In this document: positions 49,063-62,196 of the stretch, piece after piece
How positions within the stretch are numbered: position 1 is the first letter of the stretch
How the letters are laid out: the number at the start of each line of letters is the position of its first letter
Made by a program: the position numbers and the translations under genes
Assembly (NCBI GenBank): GCA_020226215.1
Contig: CM035231.1
Coordinates: 52,294,876-52,358,875, forward strand
From: Sindora glabra
Lineage: Eukaryota > Streptophyta > Magnoliopsida > Fabales > Fabaceae
Direction: 5' to 3'
DNA: 64,000 bases
Notes under the pieces: model-generated
Databases searched by the model: none
Seen by the model: the letters and a program-made list of their open reading frames with translations, nothing else
What the model was told of the DNA's origin: nothing

Positions 49063-49290
49063 CTTGCAATCAGGAACAAAACCGAACAGGAATGGAGTAA
49101 ATTATCGAGAGCACAGCATAAAGCAATATACAACTAATCTGTTGTTATCCCATACGGTTGCCAATGGCAGCTTCGCAACACCGAACATGGAGTTGCATGC
49201 GTGTTTTTAGGGCTGTAGCTGCCGTGGATTGATGTAGCAGGTCTCAAACTCTCAGTGCTGCAACGCCCCTACATAGCCTTAACTGCATAA
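49063..49290 (-). other. Candidate untranslated or decayed exon with consensus donor
   Basis: A roughly 230-bp block of balanced composition in AT-rich DNA ends on the minus strand in ATTGCAAG|GTAAGTTACT, a near-perfect plant 5' splice site. No long frame crosses it and no protein similarity is recognised. It may be the first, untranslated exon of a gene or lncRNA, or a pseudogene exon. Confidence 0.25.
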
Positions 49291-51307
<2,017 letters not shown>

Positions 51308-51650
51308 AAAGAATTTCGAAAAATATTTTTATCATAGGATATCCTAAACTTTTAATCCACTTTCAAGTAGGGCAATTATGTGCGATCATCATCTGTTTAC
51401 TTGGGCGTAAATCACTCGCGTTCAACCCCCACTCCCAAAAATAAAAAATAAAAATACTTGTGTACATTCATTGACATTAAGAATTTTGAAAAATATTTTT
51501 ATTATCGGATATCCTGCATTTTCGATCCACTTTCAAGTAGCCCAATTGTGTGCGATTATCATCCATTTGCTTGAGTGTAAATCACTCGTGTTCAACTCCC
51601 CCCCCCCCCCCCCCCAAAAAAAAAATCACTTGTGCACGTCCCTTCACAAG
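51308..51650. repeat. Tandem duplication, about 171-bp unit
   Basis: Unit 1 from 51308 and unit 2 from 51479 share AGAATTT(C/T)GAAAAATATTTTTAT, GGATATCCT, CCACTTTCAAGTAG, GTGTAAATCACTCG(C/T)GTTCAA and a C-rich then A-rich segment. In unit 2 the C-rich part has become C18 followed by A10 (51598-51625). Confidence 0.9.
51598..51625. repeat. C18A10 homopolymer tract
   Basis: Eighteen C (51598-51615) directly followed by ten A (51616-51625). The length may be unreliable in an assembly. Confidence 0.9.
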
Positions 51651-51924
51651 TGAAGTTATGCTTAAAGTATGATATTCACTTCCTTCAAGTTAGGAATGTA
51701 ACACGGGCTCAATATAAAAAAAAAATTGATTAATTATAATTTATAAAATAAAAAAAAATTACTTAACTATCTGACTAGCTAACTAGTATTATCCATCACA
51801 ACCCTCATATAAGGTTTACTCTTATACACTCGCTTACTCAAATTATTCTCCTTATCAGAAGTTATAACCTGATTGTAAGTTTAATATCCCATCGCGCGGC
51901 TCATATGGCCAACAGATAGACGTC

Positions 51925-51975
51925 GGAAGAGACTCTTCTGGAGCTTAGGTCGCTGCAAATTACTCTACATTAAAC
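51925..51975. repeat. Segmental duplication, second copy, left fragment
   Basis: CTTCTGGAGCTTAGGTCGCT...CTCTACATTAAACT matches the start of the copy near 46377-46421 and stops at the edge of the AT-rich insertion. Confidence 0.6.
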
Positions 51976-54900
51976 TAGTGCGTAACGCACGGGCTAGGAT
52001 TTAATAAAAAATAATAAAAACAATAAAAATTTTAAAATATAATAAATTATTTATATATTAAAATATATTATTTAATCTATCACAAATAAGATTTTAAAAA
52101 TATAATATTTGTAAAAAAAAATAAAAAATTATATTATATTTGGTAGGATGAAATGAAAAAAGAAAAATGGGAATAATTTTTTTCCATAATTATATTTGAT
52201 ATAATGAAATGTAGAATAAATATTTAATAATAATAATATTCTTAATAAAAATATAATTTTCATTTAAAAATATAATTTTGATATTTAATAAATAACACAA
52301 CTTATTTTTCATTTAATATTAACTAAGTTCTTTGGACATAATTTTAATATTTCTTACTGCAAAATAAAAAATAAATTCTTAATATTATTCTATTTTCACT
52401 TCATTGAATAAAATTAATATAATTAGACCTAAGTTGCATTCACTTTTTTAATCTTTCATGAGAAAAAATTTAACGCAATTTTTTTTCTGACTATACGTTA
52501 CATAATTCATCAATTTTGTTTAAAATATGTCATAGTTGTTAGTTCAATTTATATATTAAAAATTCTGCAATCTATCTTTATAACTTTATATAAGTTGTAA
52601 AATTGATTAAACTAAAATATATATAAATAGATTTTATACAAACACTTACTCATATAATATTTCATTATAAGAAGATTCCTACTTTTTTTTTTACATTTTT
52701 ACATAATTTTTAGTTATATTTATTTTTTGATAACATAGTATCTTCATAATCATTAAAGATATAAATAATTTTTAATTCACAATAAATCAAATTAATTTAG
52801 ACATATACAGTATTATTTAATCTGTTAAAGTAATACAATTGTTATGTGTTTTTATATCAATGTATTCGAATGTATATACATTTTTTAAATTTTGCATCCA
52901 AATAAAAAATATAAATTAAAAATAATAAATTATATAAATATTTTAAATTTTTCTTAATTTATTTTATAATTTTTGACGACTTTTGCCAGGATGAATTTAC
53001 TTATCTAGTTGATAAAAATAAAATTATAACATAGTTTTGACTTAATTAAAATAAAAATACTTGTAAATCATATTTTAAATAGAATTTAATTTAAATTTTT
53101 TCAATAAATGTTGAGAGACAACATATAATATCAAGTAGATATTAAAATTTTTTAATAAATTGATTTAATTTTAAATTTTACATATTTTTGTTAAAAATAG
53201 AGAATCTGATTAACTCATTTAATTTATATTTTATATTACACTTGTCAATTACAAAATTTTTTATAATATAAATATTTACAAATCATATTTGAAGATAAAT
53301 TTGATTTAAAAAGATTTTTTCTTAAAAATATAAATAACTTATTCATTAATAATGTATACAAGTTTAGTGCAACAAATAAAAACTATGATCTTAATAATAA
53401 CTAATATTTTTTAATTATATTTTTTAATTTTTATATTATATATTTTATTAAATAACATTTGCCTCAAAACAAACATTATTATATATTATTCTATCATTAA
53501 AAATTTCTATATAAATCATTCCAAATTAAATATCTTATACAATAGAGTAGATATTAAAAAAAAAGGGAAACAGTATGTGAACCGTAAAGTATAGACAAAA
53601 TTTTATCAATATATATTTATTTTATTTAAAATATAGTACTTAAAATCAAACATAAAGAAAATATTAATAAAATTTAAATAAATAAAACAAATTCTAATTT
53701 TTTAAATGTTAAGAGGATGCATAAAAATTAATGCAAATAATACTTTCTAAAATTTTAATTTATTTAAAATATTTTATGAAATATATCATGTTCTATCTAT
53801 AATATTCAGTTCATATAAAAAATATTTATACTATTTAGTAATTTTACTATATTTAAGCTATAAATAGTATGAGTGAAGATAAAAAAAAAGGGGGGAAATT
53901 TGGAATAAAGCAAATTAAAAGAAGAAATAATGCACGAGCCATAAGTAATAAGACTTAAGGGGTGCCGAGCTATAATTGATTATGTTCATTAATTTTTATT
54001 AAAGTTTTAATTTATTTAATATATTTAAATAATTTTAAAATAAAATATATCATATCATATTTATACTTCAACTATAAACAATTGGAGCGTACATAAAAGA
54101 AAGGAAAAAAACTCATAGCAGAGCAAATAAAAAGAAGACAAATAATATGTAAGGTATCAAGTAATAAAAAATAGATTGCAAAATAAATTAATTAATTAAA
54201 TTAAACTTTTAACTTATTTGAAATAGTTTTACCCAAAAAAATTATATTATGATAAATTTATATTATTTAACAGTATTTGAGTTATAAATAATTGAAGTGA
54301 AATAAAAAAAATGAGAAATAGCATATGAAGTATAAAGTCTTCACAAAATCTCAATTAATATATATTTAATTTGATATATAGTAGGTAAAACCTAAAACCA
54401 ATAAAATATTGATAAATTTTAAATAAATAAATTTTATTTTAATCCTTATGTATTATATTTGAAAGATATATTATGCAATTAATTAATTCAACTAATAATT
54501 TATATATTAAAATTTTAGTTTATTTAAAATATTTATAAAAATTTAAATAAAATATATAATGTGATATATATCTATTACTTACTAAAATTAATATCTGAAT
54601 TATACGTAACAGAAATGGATATAAAAAAGGGGAGATATGAAATGGAGCAAATATAAAAAACAAATAATATTTGAGTTATAATAGTAAAATAAATTAATTT
54701 AATTAAATAAAAATTTTAAACTATTTAAAATATTTTTATCATAAAAATAAATTCTCTTGAGCTAAATTTATATTACTAATTAATTTTTGACTTATAAATA
54801 ATATAAATAAGAAGAAAAAATTGAAATTATATATGAGATAAAAAATCCTAATAAATCTTAATTAAAAAATATTTATAAATAACATTTTACTTCAAATCCT

Positions 54901-55040
54901 TAATGAATACAAATATTTATACTAAGAAAATATTTATTTAATAAGAAATCTTAATTTTTTTCTAATATAAAACTTAATTTGAAGAGGAAGGTAACTCATA
55001 ATAATAAATTAATAATGATTAGGATTTAAATCAAACCTAA
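51976..55040. mobile_element. 3-kb AT-rich insertion of unresolved class
   Basis: The left edge carries the palindrome GTGCGTAACGCAC followed by GGGC; the interior is very AT-rich. It interrupts the segmental duplication whose other copy (46371-47880) is continuous. The flanking text on the minus strand is GTTTGAT at one side and GTTTAAT at the other, a possible 7-bp target duplication. Inside, degenerate units recur, for example AAATAATATGTGAG/AACAGTATGTGAAC-like text before TAAAGT and a ATC(A/T)(A/C)AATTAATAT-like phrase (near 53568, 54140, 54315, 54830). The same motifs occur at 62197-63750. No coding frame is seen. Confidence 0.55.
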
Positions 55041-56205
55041 CATATTGATGCATTCTGAGCCTTTGAAAGTTGAAATTGAAGCTAAATGAGATGTGAATTC
55101 TTCAATGACATGGCTCTGAAAATTTGCATTAGAAAAAGGCTTTCATACATGAAATTAACCTGACTAATTCAATTATTTAAGATATACAGGTAGAGTCAGG
55201 TTTCTCTTTTGGCAATTTTTCAGTGACTTTTAACTGCTTTGTTAAAATCGGATTTGAGTTGAAGGCACCGCTTTTACAATATTACCTTTGTTAGGGTTTG
55301 CCCTTGTTGGCTTCTCTGTGCGAGCAAGGAAATCGATGAAAATCTGATGAAAATAAATGGACACGTTCTTAGAAAATTTTAACAAAATATAAAAGCCATT
55401 CCTTTAATTTCGTGCATGGAGAATATTTTAATATTCTCTTCTTGTATTTTGTATCTTCACAACTGTACTAATAGGACAAAACTGGTTTAAAGGGATCTTA
55501 AAGTAAAGTTAACTTGGGTTAATTGATCCGTGCAAATATGGAATCATTTGATTTGAAGCAAAAATGTAAAAAATTATATTTTTCAGAAAATAAAAAATTG
55601 TGAGTTGTTTAGTTACTTACAAAATATATGAAATTATTTCTCAGGAAATTGTATTTCTCACAAAATGTGAAAAATCATTTACCTTCTCTCTTAAGTAACT
55701 TCTATTTTTTGAAAAATATAACTTTCTTCGTATCAACCAAATAACATTGAGAACTTTCCAAAAAATTTACATAGGAAGTAATTTCCTAAGAAATTTAACT
55801 TCCTGCAAAAATTTATTTTTTACATGAATCAAACGACTCCTATAAGGATATTTATGAACGAAGAAAGTGTAATTAATACTAATTGATAACAAAGCAATTT
55901 CAGTTTCCTTCTTCCCCCTCCATCCTCTTAGAATTTAATTAACAGAACAAAAGCTTGCCCTTAATTTTATGTATGGAGAAGATTTTAATAATCTCTTGCA
56001 TTTACATTTTCTTTTTTCACAAAGGTATTAGTTGGCATTCTTAATACTACAGTAGTACTTGATAATGTCCTAAAAAAATTTTCTCTTCAATATTCTAAAT
56101 TTGAATTCGAAATCATTCATGTGTATGATTAAATTATTTAAGAAGGTGGGCATGAAAATACTTGCAAGCAAGGAAAGCCTAAAGTATTATTACATATTCA
56201 GTAGA
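55041..56205. repeat. Segmental duplication, second copy, right part
   Basis: It resumes with GATGCATTCTGAGCC, GTTGAAATTGAAGCTAAATG and continues in the order of the copy at 46440-47880. The phrase AAAAGC(C/T)(A/T)...AATTT(C/T)(G/A)TG(C/T)ATGGAGAA occurs twice here (about 55390 and 55950), suggesting a further internal duplication. Confidence 0.75.
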
Positions 56206-58385
56206 AAGCTTTTTCAATCTACTCCCTCCCACCCCCTTTGAGAGGCAGAGTTACGTATATTTTAGTAGGGCATGTGCCTCTATTGGCTTTTTAAAAATAT
56301 TATATAAAATTATATATATTATTTAAAATATTCATATTAATTGATAAATTTTACTCCAGAAATATATTTATTCCCATTATTTTAGTATCATGACTCGACC
56401 ATAATATGTAGGCTTGAAAACTCCTCCCCTCACGCCTGAAAATTAGATGAAAATTGCTGGAGTGATAGATATACCGCATTGAAGAGGAAAAAGCGAAAAA
56501 GAAAGATACATAAATGATGAATTTAGGAATTTGATGAATAATAATTAAAAAAAAAAGGTAAAAATGGTAAAAGGTCAATGATCAACGTTGTTAACAAAAA
56601 GAATCTTCAAAACAATATAGAGGAAAATGAGATGAAATATGCATGTAAATCGGGCGTACACACAGCAACATATACATCGTGCATGCAATTCATGAATGGT
56701 CGAGAGATGGACAAATTTTCCTTTGTCATACATAGTAGGAATAACCCTATAAAATGTAGGGTGAAGCCAAAAAAGTGCCATTCAATAGTAGGAGTTAATT
56801 AGAAGGTAAGATAATGCCAAAAAAAAAAAAAAAAGGTAAGAGATTCCTGCAAGGAATTCTTCGATATAAACTTCAGAGAAATTTCAAAATCATTCTTCCT
56901 TATAGATTATGAATATATTGTACGGAACGAGTGTATCAAACCCTTTTCTTCCTACGTGTTGCTGTTATTGTGCATATATCTTTTGACCATATTTACATAT
57001 ATAGGGGACTATGAATGCTTCCCTGTAGCTTTCTTCTTCAAGCTTAGCAGTGATGGCTAATTTGTCTCTTCTGAAGATGCTACTTCCATCTGAATGTAAA
57101 AGAAGTTGCAGATAACCAGAGACTTCTCACAGAAAGAGAATAGGGTAAACTGGAATATTGGAATTTGAAGAACCGTGAATTTGTGATGGGCTGTTCAAAC
57201 AGAATGGGGTAATTCACTTTTTGACTGGTTTCAGCGTTTCTTTCCTTAAAAAATAAAAAAATAAAAAATCCCTTTTGGGATTAATCAACAAAAGAAAGTG
57301 TGGCTTAAAACAAGTAACCAACTAATTGAAGCCTGAAGAAGTAGGATCATTAAAGAATAAGCTTTGGTATGATTAGCAGATTTATTCGGTAGTCATAATG
57401 GGTATCACCAGATCAAACTAGAATTCATGTCACAGCAAGTATGCAACAAATACCCAAAAGTTGAGGGTACAGCAGAAACCTCACACCTTCATCAATAATG
57501 CTTCTCTCACACGTCTGTATTTTCACCTTTTTTTTAATAAATGGAAATGACATAAAGGAGATTTTCTCTTAATTCCACTGAACTGGACATTAGTAACATA
57601 TTAAGACTGTATCCTCACATTTGATTCATGTATTGATTATCATTACTCATAATTGATTCTAAGAGAAAAGGAACTTAGTAATTGAAATAATATGAATAAG
57701 ATCTTGCACTTTTATTGTGGTTAGTGACATCTCCAATAATCTCTACAAGTTCAAACAAAAGGGAAAAAAATTTATGAAAAATATTATTTGCTTACATTAT
57801 TTTCTCACTATATCCCTCATACATAAACATAGCACAATTAACTTAAATGGAGTTATAAGTGTAAATAATACTATTTTTTTATGTGGTGCATGGAAAAAAG
57901 TAAGATTTCATGATTTTGGATCCCATAAACTTGCTTAGTGCTGCAACATGCCCGTATTTGCTATTCTTCACACTATTTTTTAAATTTGGGTTATCCTCAT
58001 AGTGCCAAATGCACATAGATGATGTATACTGTTAGCAACTTTCCACAAACTTATAGTTTTATCTTTTCAATGGCAGCTCTGTTCAACATCCTTCAATTAT
58101 AACTTCTCTATTTGTCTTTCCAGCCAATTAATTCTTGATTACTAGTAAACAATGTAAGCTTCCTTGAAAGTAAGAAGATAGAAAATGTTTAACACTAACA
58201 CATGATAAGCCACCCTTAATAATGCAGTTGCATTCAATATTAATGTCTTAAAGACTTTTTCTTTAAGTGTCATAAATTTAAAATTAAGATATTGTACATG
58301 TCAAGTAACTTGCCACTACTAATACTAAAAAAAAATTAACACATGATAAAAAATTTAGGTAAAAGGCTTGTAAGTACTCTGTACT
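56206..58385. other. Intergenic region upstream of the TPD1-like gene
   Basis: No gene is supported. The opposing ORFs at 56575-56802 are not recognisable. A 20-codon frame at 57053 (MANLSLLKMLLPSECKRSCR) has no visible continuation. Confidence 0.4.
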
Positions 58386-58421
58386 ATGATGGCAAAAGGG
58401 GCTTTGGCCTTTTGCCATCAT
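58386..58421. promoter_or_regulatory. Perfect 14-bp inverted repeat, hairpin
   Basis: ATGATGGCAAAAGG at 58386-58399 is followed by an 8-base loop, GGCTTTGG, and the exact complement CCTTTTGCCATCAT at 58408-58421. It lies about 300 bp before the TPD1-like ATG. A regulatory role is only inferred; it could be a structured site or the relic of a small element. Confidence 0.7.
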
Positions 58422-58722
58422 GCATTAAATAGCTGCTGTATATCTTTCCTCTAAGCAAGAATAAAAGCAGGGAGAAAATAGAATGAAAAAGCTGTGTGAA
58501 ACCAAACCAGCTTCCTCATAAGTTATAGCCTCCTCTTGTGTTTACCTAAAAATGCCAAGCACTACTATTCCATTTCGGCATCACTACTAAGCGGTCACCA
58601 ACCCTACAAATTCCCCTTTTTTTGCTTCTTTCAACTTCATACTTAGAGATCTTATATTACTTGTTTTATCAAGAAGAAAGGCAAAGAAAAGTGGTCATAG
58701 TAGCATTCTAAGACCAACTAAA

Positions 58723-59500
58723 ATGGCCACCATGAACTATTTCCCTGTGTTTTTCCTCTGCTTCATGATGCCCTTTGTTGTGTTTTCTGATCTTGGAATA
58801 CATTCAGGTACACAAAGCTTCTCAGTTCTCTTTCTAATGGCTTGTTTGGAAGTAGCATAAATGAAGGGAATTAATTAGTCAAGGGTCTTCAAGTTTTTAG
58901 TTTTTTTCTTCAGAAAATAATAATCATCAATTTTCCTTCCTTATCCTTTATTTTTTCTCTCTCAAATAAACCATAATCCTTCAGTACTGAAGCTAATGTT
59001 TCAATCATATTGTTCTGACTGCAGGTCCTTCAACCCAGATTCTGCATCATTCATCCCATGAAATAAAGAACAAGTCCCAAACTGCACCTAGCAAAATTTA
59101 TCTGCATGGTACAAACTTCTTTACCTGTAACCTTTCTGTTTCTCTGAACTTTATTTTTATTGTTTGCCCTTTTTAATTTTTTGCTTTTTCATCATCAGGT
59201 TCTTGTTCAAATAAGGACATAAGCATTTCTCAGAGCAAGGAATTTACATCTGGGATTCCACGGTATGTGGTACAGATTGAGAACACCTGTGTTTCTGGGT
59301 GTGCTCCATATGATATCCATCTACACTGTGGCTGGTTTGCTTCTGCAAGAATAATCAATCCCAGATTCTTCAAGAGGCTCTCCTATGATGATTGCTTGGT
59401 TAATGGAGGAAACCCTTTAGCCACCAGCCAAGTTATCAGATTTACATACTCCAATTCCTTCATGTATCCTCTTGCATTCAAGTCTGCCAAATTCTGCTGA
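58723..59500 (+). CDS. TPD1-like small secreted Cys-rich protein, three exons
   Basis: Exons 58723-58807, 59025-59108 and 59199-59500 have GT-AG introns in phase 1 and encode 156 residues, ending TGA. Residues 1-22 (MATMNYFPVFFLCFMMPFVV) form a hydrophobic signal peptide, so the product should be secreted. A short variable stretch follows. The TPD1 C-terminal domain spans about residues 58-156: GSCSNKDISISQ, GIPRYVVQIENTCVSGCAPY, IHLHCGWFASARIINPRFFK, RLSYDDCLVNGGNPL and YSNSFMYPLAFKSAKFC, with six or more regularly spaced Cys. In Arabidopsis TPD1 is the ligand of the EMS1 receptor kinase in tapetum specification. Homologues vary in tissue, so the role of this copy is inferred. The coding region appears intact. 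The gene stands alone, with no coding neighbour within 1 kb upstream. Confidence 0.92.
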
Positions 59501-60127
59501 TCTAAGAAAAGGCATTTAGACCCATGAAAGAATTATATAATGTACACAGATGTATGTGTATATATGTATACATGAGTAATGTTGTTTCACCCTACGATCC
59601 TTCGCATTTTTTCTCACACTTACATACATAGTACAAAGAAAGAGGTTGGCTCCCTTAGGCTTATATTTAAACGACCTTTATTTAAAAAAGTCTAATAAGT
59701 AAAATTTGGTTAAGTGAGCTAACCATTTATTCTTACTACGTTGCACGTATAAGATATACATGTGATAATTTGAGTCAAATTAACTCACTTTATGTGCTTT
59801 TAGCCTTTAGGTGTCAGGCTTGCTCCTTCCAAAGCAAGTACACAAGACCTGTTCAACTAGTGGTGTGGTCTACAAGGCCATTGAAGAGGAAAAAGTCTTT
59901 TTCTTAAAAGTTGTTTCAAATAGCTGATAAACTAATTGCTTAATTATTAAATAACTTAGAAGTTACTTGTGACAAACATATTATTAGCAATAATGAATGC
60001 ATGTAACATATTTCTAGGGGCCTCTGGATTTTTTGACAATCTAGTTTGCAACCACTGAAATTATGACACTCCCTTTTCAGGCCTGCCGATTGGAATTGAG
60101 CTGCTATATCTCATCTGATAAGTGATT
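59501..60127. other. 3' flank of the TPD1-like gene
   Basis: No further gene is seen. The first 100-150 bp probably holds the 3' UTR. Confidence 0.4.
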
Positions 60128-60135
60128 ATAAAAGG
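60126..60135 (+). promoter_or_regulatory. TATA box-like element
   Basis: ATTATAAAAGGG-type text (TATAAAAG core) occurs in a stretch of balanced composition, about 50 bp before the ATG of a 45-codon ORF at 60181. The spacing would suit a short 5' UTR. Confidence 0.35.
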
Positions 60136-60180
60136 GCATTGCCCAGGAAATTTAGAGTCAGTCCAGTTTAAGCCTTCAGA

Positions 60181-60318
60181 ATGAACCCACCCCAGAAAGT
60201 GAATTCTTCTAAGAATTTTGGACCAACCAAGTCAACTGCGTGCTACTGTGCATGTAACTGCTATCTTGCAGTTGCAGGGAACGCTGAAACCCTGCCGGTT
60301 TTTGCAGCCCCCTTGTGA
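60181..60318 (+). CDS. Putative 45-residue Cys-rich small ORF, unknown
   Basis: The frame reads MNPPQKVNSSKNFGPTKSTA, CYCACNCYLAVAGNAETLPV, FAAPL and stop. It has four Cys in seven residues (CYCACNC) and a short hydrophobic tail. It follows a TATA-like element and lies in an island (about 60060-60480) much less AT-rich than its surroundings. I do not recognise it. A longer ORF on the other strand (60481-60209, starting MAPPNTYFSYFC) covers the same island and is equally unassigned, so at most one is likely real. Confidence 0.25.
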   Translation: MNPPQKVNSSKNFGPTKSTACYCACNCYLAVAGNAETLPVFAAPL

Positions 60319-60481
60319 TCTTGGTGCAGTGTGCTTGTCTCTCTTTACTTTTGCAAGCCAATGACAGAGTTTTCTCTGTTTGCTTTTCATTCTCTAGTCT
60401 TGAAAAAACAGTGCTTCGTAATTCATAGGGATTGAGAGCCAGCTGACAAAAATAGGAGAAATATGTATTTGGTGGTGCCAA

Positions 60482-61494
60482 ATTATTGGGTTATTTTAGG
60501 TAGGTTATAGGAAGATTTGCATGTTGGTACATAAATATAAGAAAAATCATGTTGGTATATAAAATGTAAGAAATATTTTGAGCTCGAAGATCGAAAAGGC
60601 ATCTAATACAAATCAATTTTAATGTGTTTTATTATTTTATTATTATTAAATTAATAAAAAATTTATATACATTCAAAATAAAATTTTAAATTTTTTATAT
60701 TTATTAAATTAAATTTTATAAATTTATCATACCATTTTAATGACAGCCTATGAAGCATGAATACTGTAAAATCTTAGGTATATCCATATCAAATATATAT
60801 CATGCTTTGAATATTTTATGACAAGTACTAGATACGTATTTATTTAAAAATATAGAAATTAAAAATTGGGTATTTGAAGGATATGTACCAAGTATATATT
60901 TCTTTTGATAAATGAGAGTCAAAATTATTTTTTTTAATAATGATAATGAGATAAATTATAAAATTTATTCTAAAAAATTTAAAGATATTCTTTACTTTAC
61001 TTTTAAATTTTACATTTTAGTCCTATCTTTATAAATTAAGGCAACTCTCTTGATATTTTGGTGATGATACATGTTATGTTTTATAATGTTATTATTATGA
61101 GTGATTAACGGATCAAGCAAATCAAGATGGGGTAGGTTGGGGCCATGTGGGTTGGCGAAAAGCCTACAGACTAACCTATCGGGCCAATGAGCCGAAAATC
61201 CGTTTAGCACCTTTAATTATTATTTTTGTAATGTTAAATCTAATTAAATAAAAAATATATGTAGTCTAAAATTTTTATATTATATATTGTGTCATAGTTT
61301 TTTAGGAAAATGTGGTACCAAAGCACTTATATTGCGCTGGATATAATACTTATATTTGAACTTGTGCAAATTCTTAATTTATATTTAAAATTTAATTTTA
61401 GATCTGCAGTGTATACACATCAATAATATAATTTTTTCGAATAAACAAAAGATTTGAAGTGAATGTGAGACTAGCTATTATCGCCATCACCACA

Positions 61495-61497
<3 letters not shown>
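60482..61497. other. AT-rich spacer with a GGCC-rich repeat fragment
   Basis: No gene is seen. 61100-61215 holds a block (GGTTGGGGCCATGTGGGTTG, then CGGGCCAATGAGCC, ending TTTAGCACCTTTA) that resembles the GGCC-rich subterminal part and end of hAT-like elements such as the one at 10-510. No partner end was found. Confidence 0.35.

Positions 61498-61541
<44 letters not shown>
61498..61541. repeat. (AT)22 microsatellite
   Basis: A pure AT run of about 44 bp. Confidence 0.95.
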
Positions 61542-61544
<3 letters not shown>

Positions 61545-61585
61545 TAAAAGTGCAAGTCCAACTAATCCTGTTGTTTTTCCCCATT

Positions 61586-61822
61586 CTATATTTTCCTAAC
61601 TCTGGACTTTAGTTTGAAAAAACAGTTGCGTGTCAGCAACGAGGGCTTCTCGAACAGAGCATGGAGAATCAAACAACTTTGTAAAGCATCATTGGGTTTG
61701 ATTGAAATTGATGGGGAGACCTCGTTCTCTGCGCATGACGATGTGAAAAATGAAGGGAACTGAGTATCAGAGCTGAGATCTGGTCGAGGAAAGAGGGAAA
61801 ACCCAAGTTCATCTATTCCCAT
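61586..61822 (-). CDS. Unassigned ORF, 78 codons
   Basis: The frame starts MGIDELGFSLFPRPDLSSDT and includes SCAENEVSPSISIKPND and a basic C-terminus (FFKLKSRVRKI). It sits in an island of balanced composition, with a purine-rich leader upstream on the minus strand (61823-61870). No family is recognised and no introns are evident. It may be a real small gene, a first exon, or chance. Confidence 0.22.
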   Translation of the reverse strand: MGIDELGFSLFPRPDLSSDTQFPSFFTSSCAENEVSPSISIKPNDALQSCLILHALFEKPSLLTRNCFFKLKSRVRKI

Positions 61823-62196
61823 ATTAACCTGTCTTTTTTTTTCCCCAGTTTTTTTCCTCCTCTCCCTTGGAACTGCTTGAGTTTATGATGTTCGGACGAA
61901 GGAGGAGTGTTTCTATTTTCACTGGTGAACTACCTTGGTCCACTTGGCTTGCCTGCTTAAATTTTCAAAACAATAGTCGATATCCCTAATTTTAGTGGCA
62001 TGAAATCACAGAGAATAGTTATTTATTTGGGCCTTTTATTTGAATTTCTTTCTTGATAACATTTCAAAAGTTGGAGTAAAAAAAAAAAAAAAGGTGGAAG
62101 TGTCTTCCCTTCCATAAATGCTGTGATTTTTTAGTCTTCTCTGAACTCTCAGTAATTTGATTTACAAAGACAATGCAAATTATAGTAAAAAGTATA

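Noticed and set aside
51471..51653. ORF ending in a proline run
   Set aside because: The prolines come from the C18 tract within a tandem duplication.
57053..57115. 20-codon frame MANLSLLKMLLPSECKRSCR after a TATATA sequence
   Set aside because: No donor site or continuation was found; too short to support.
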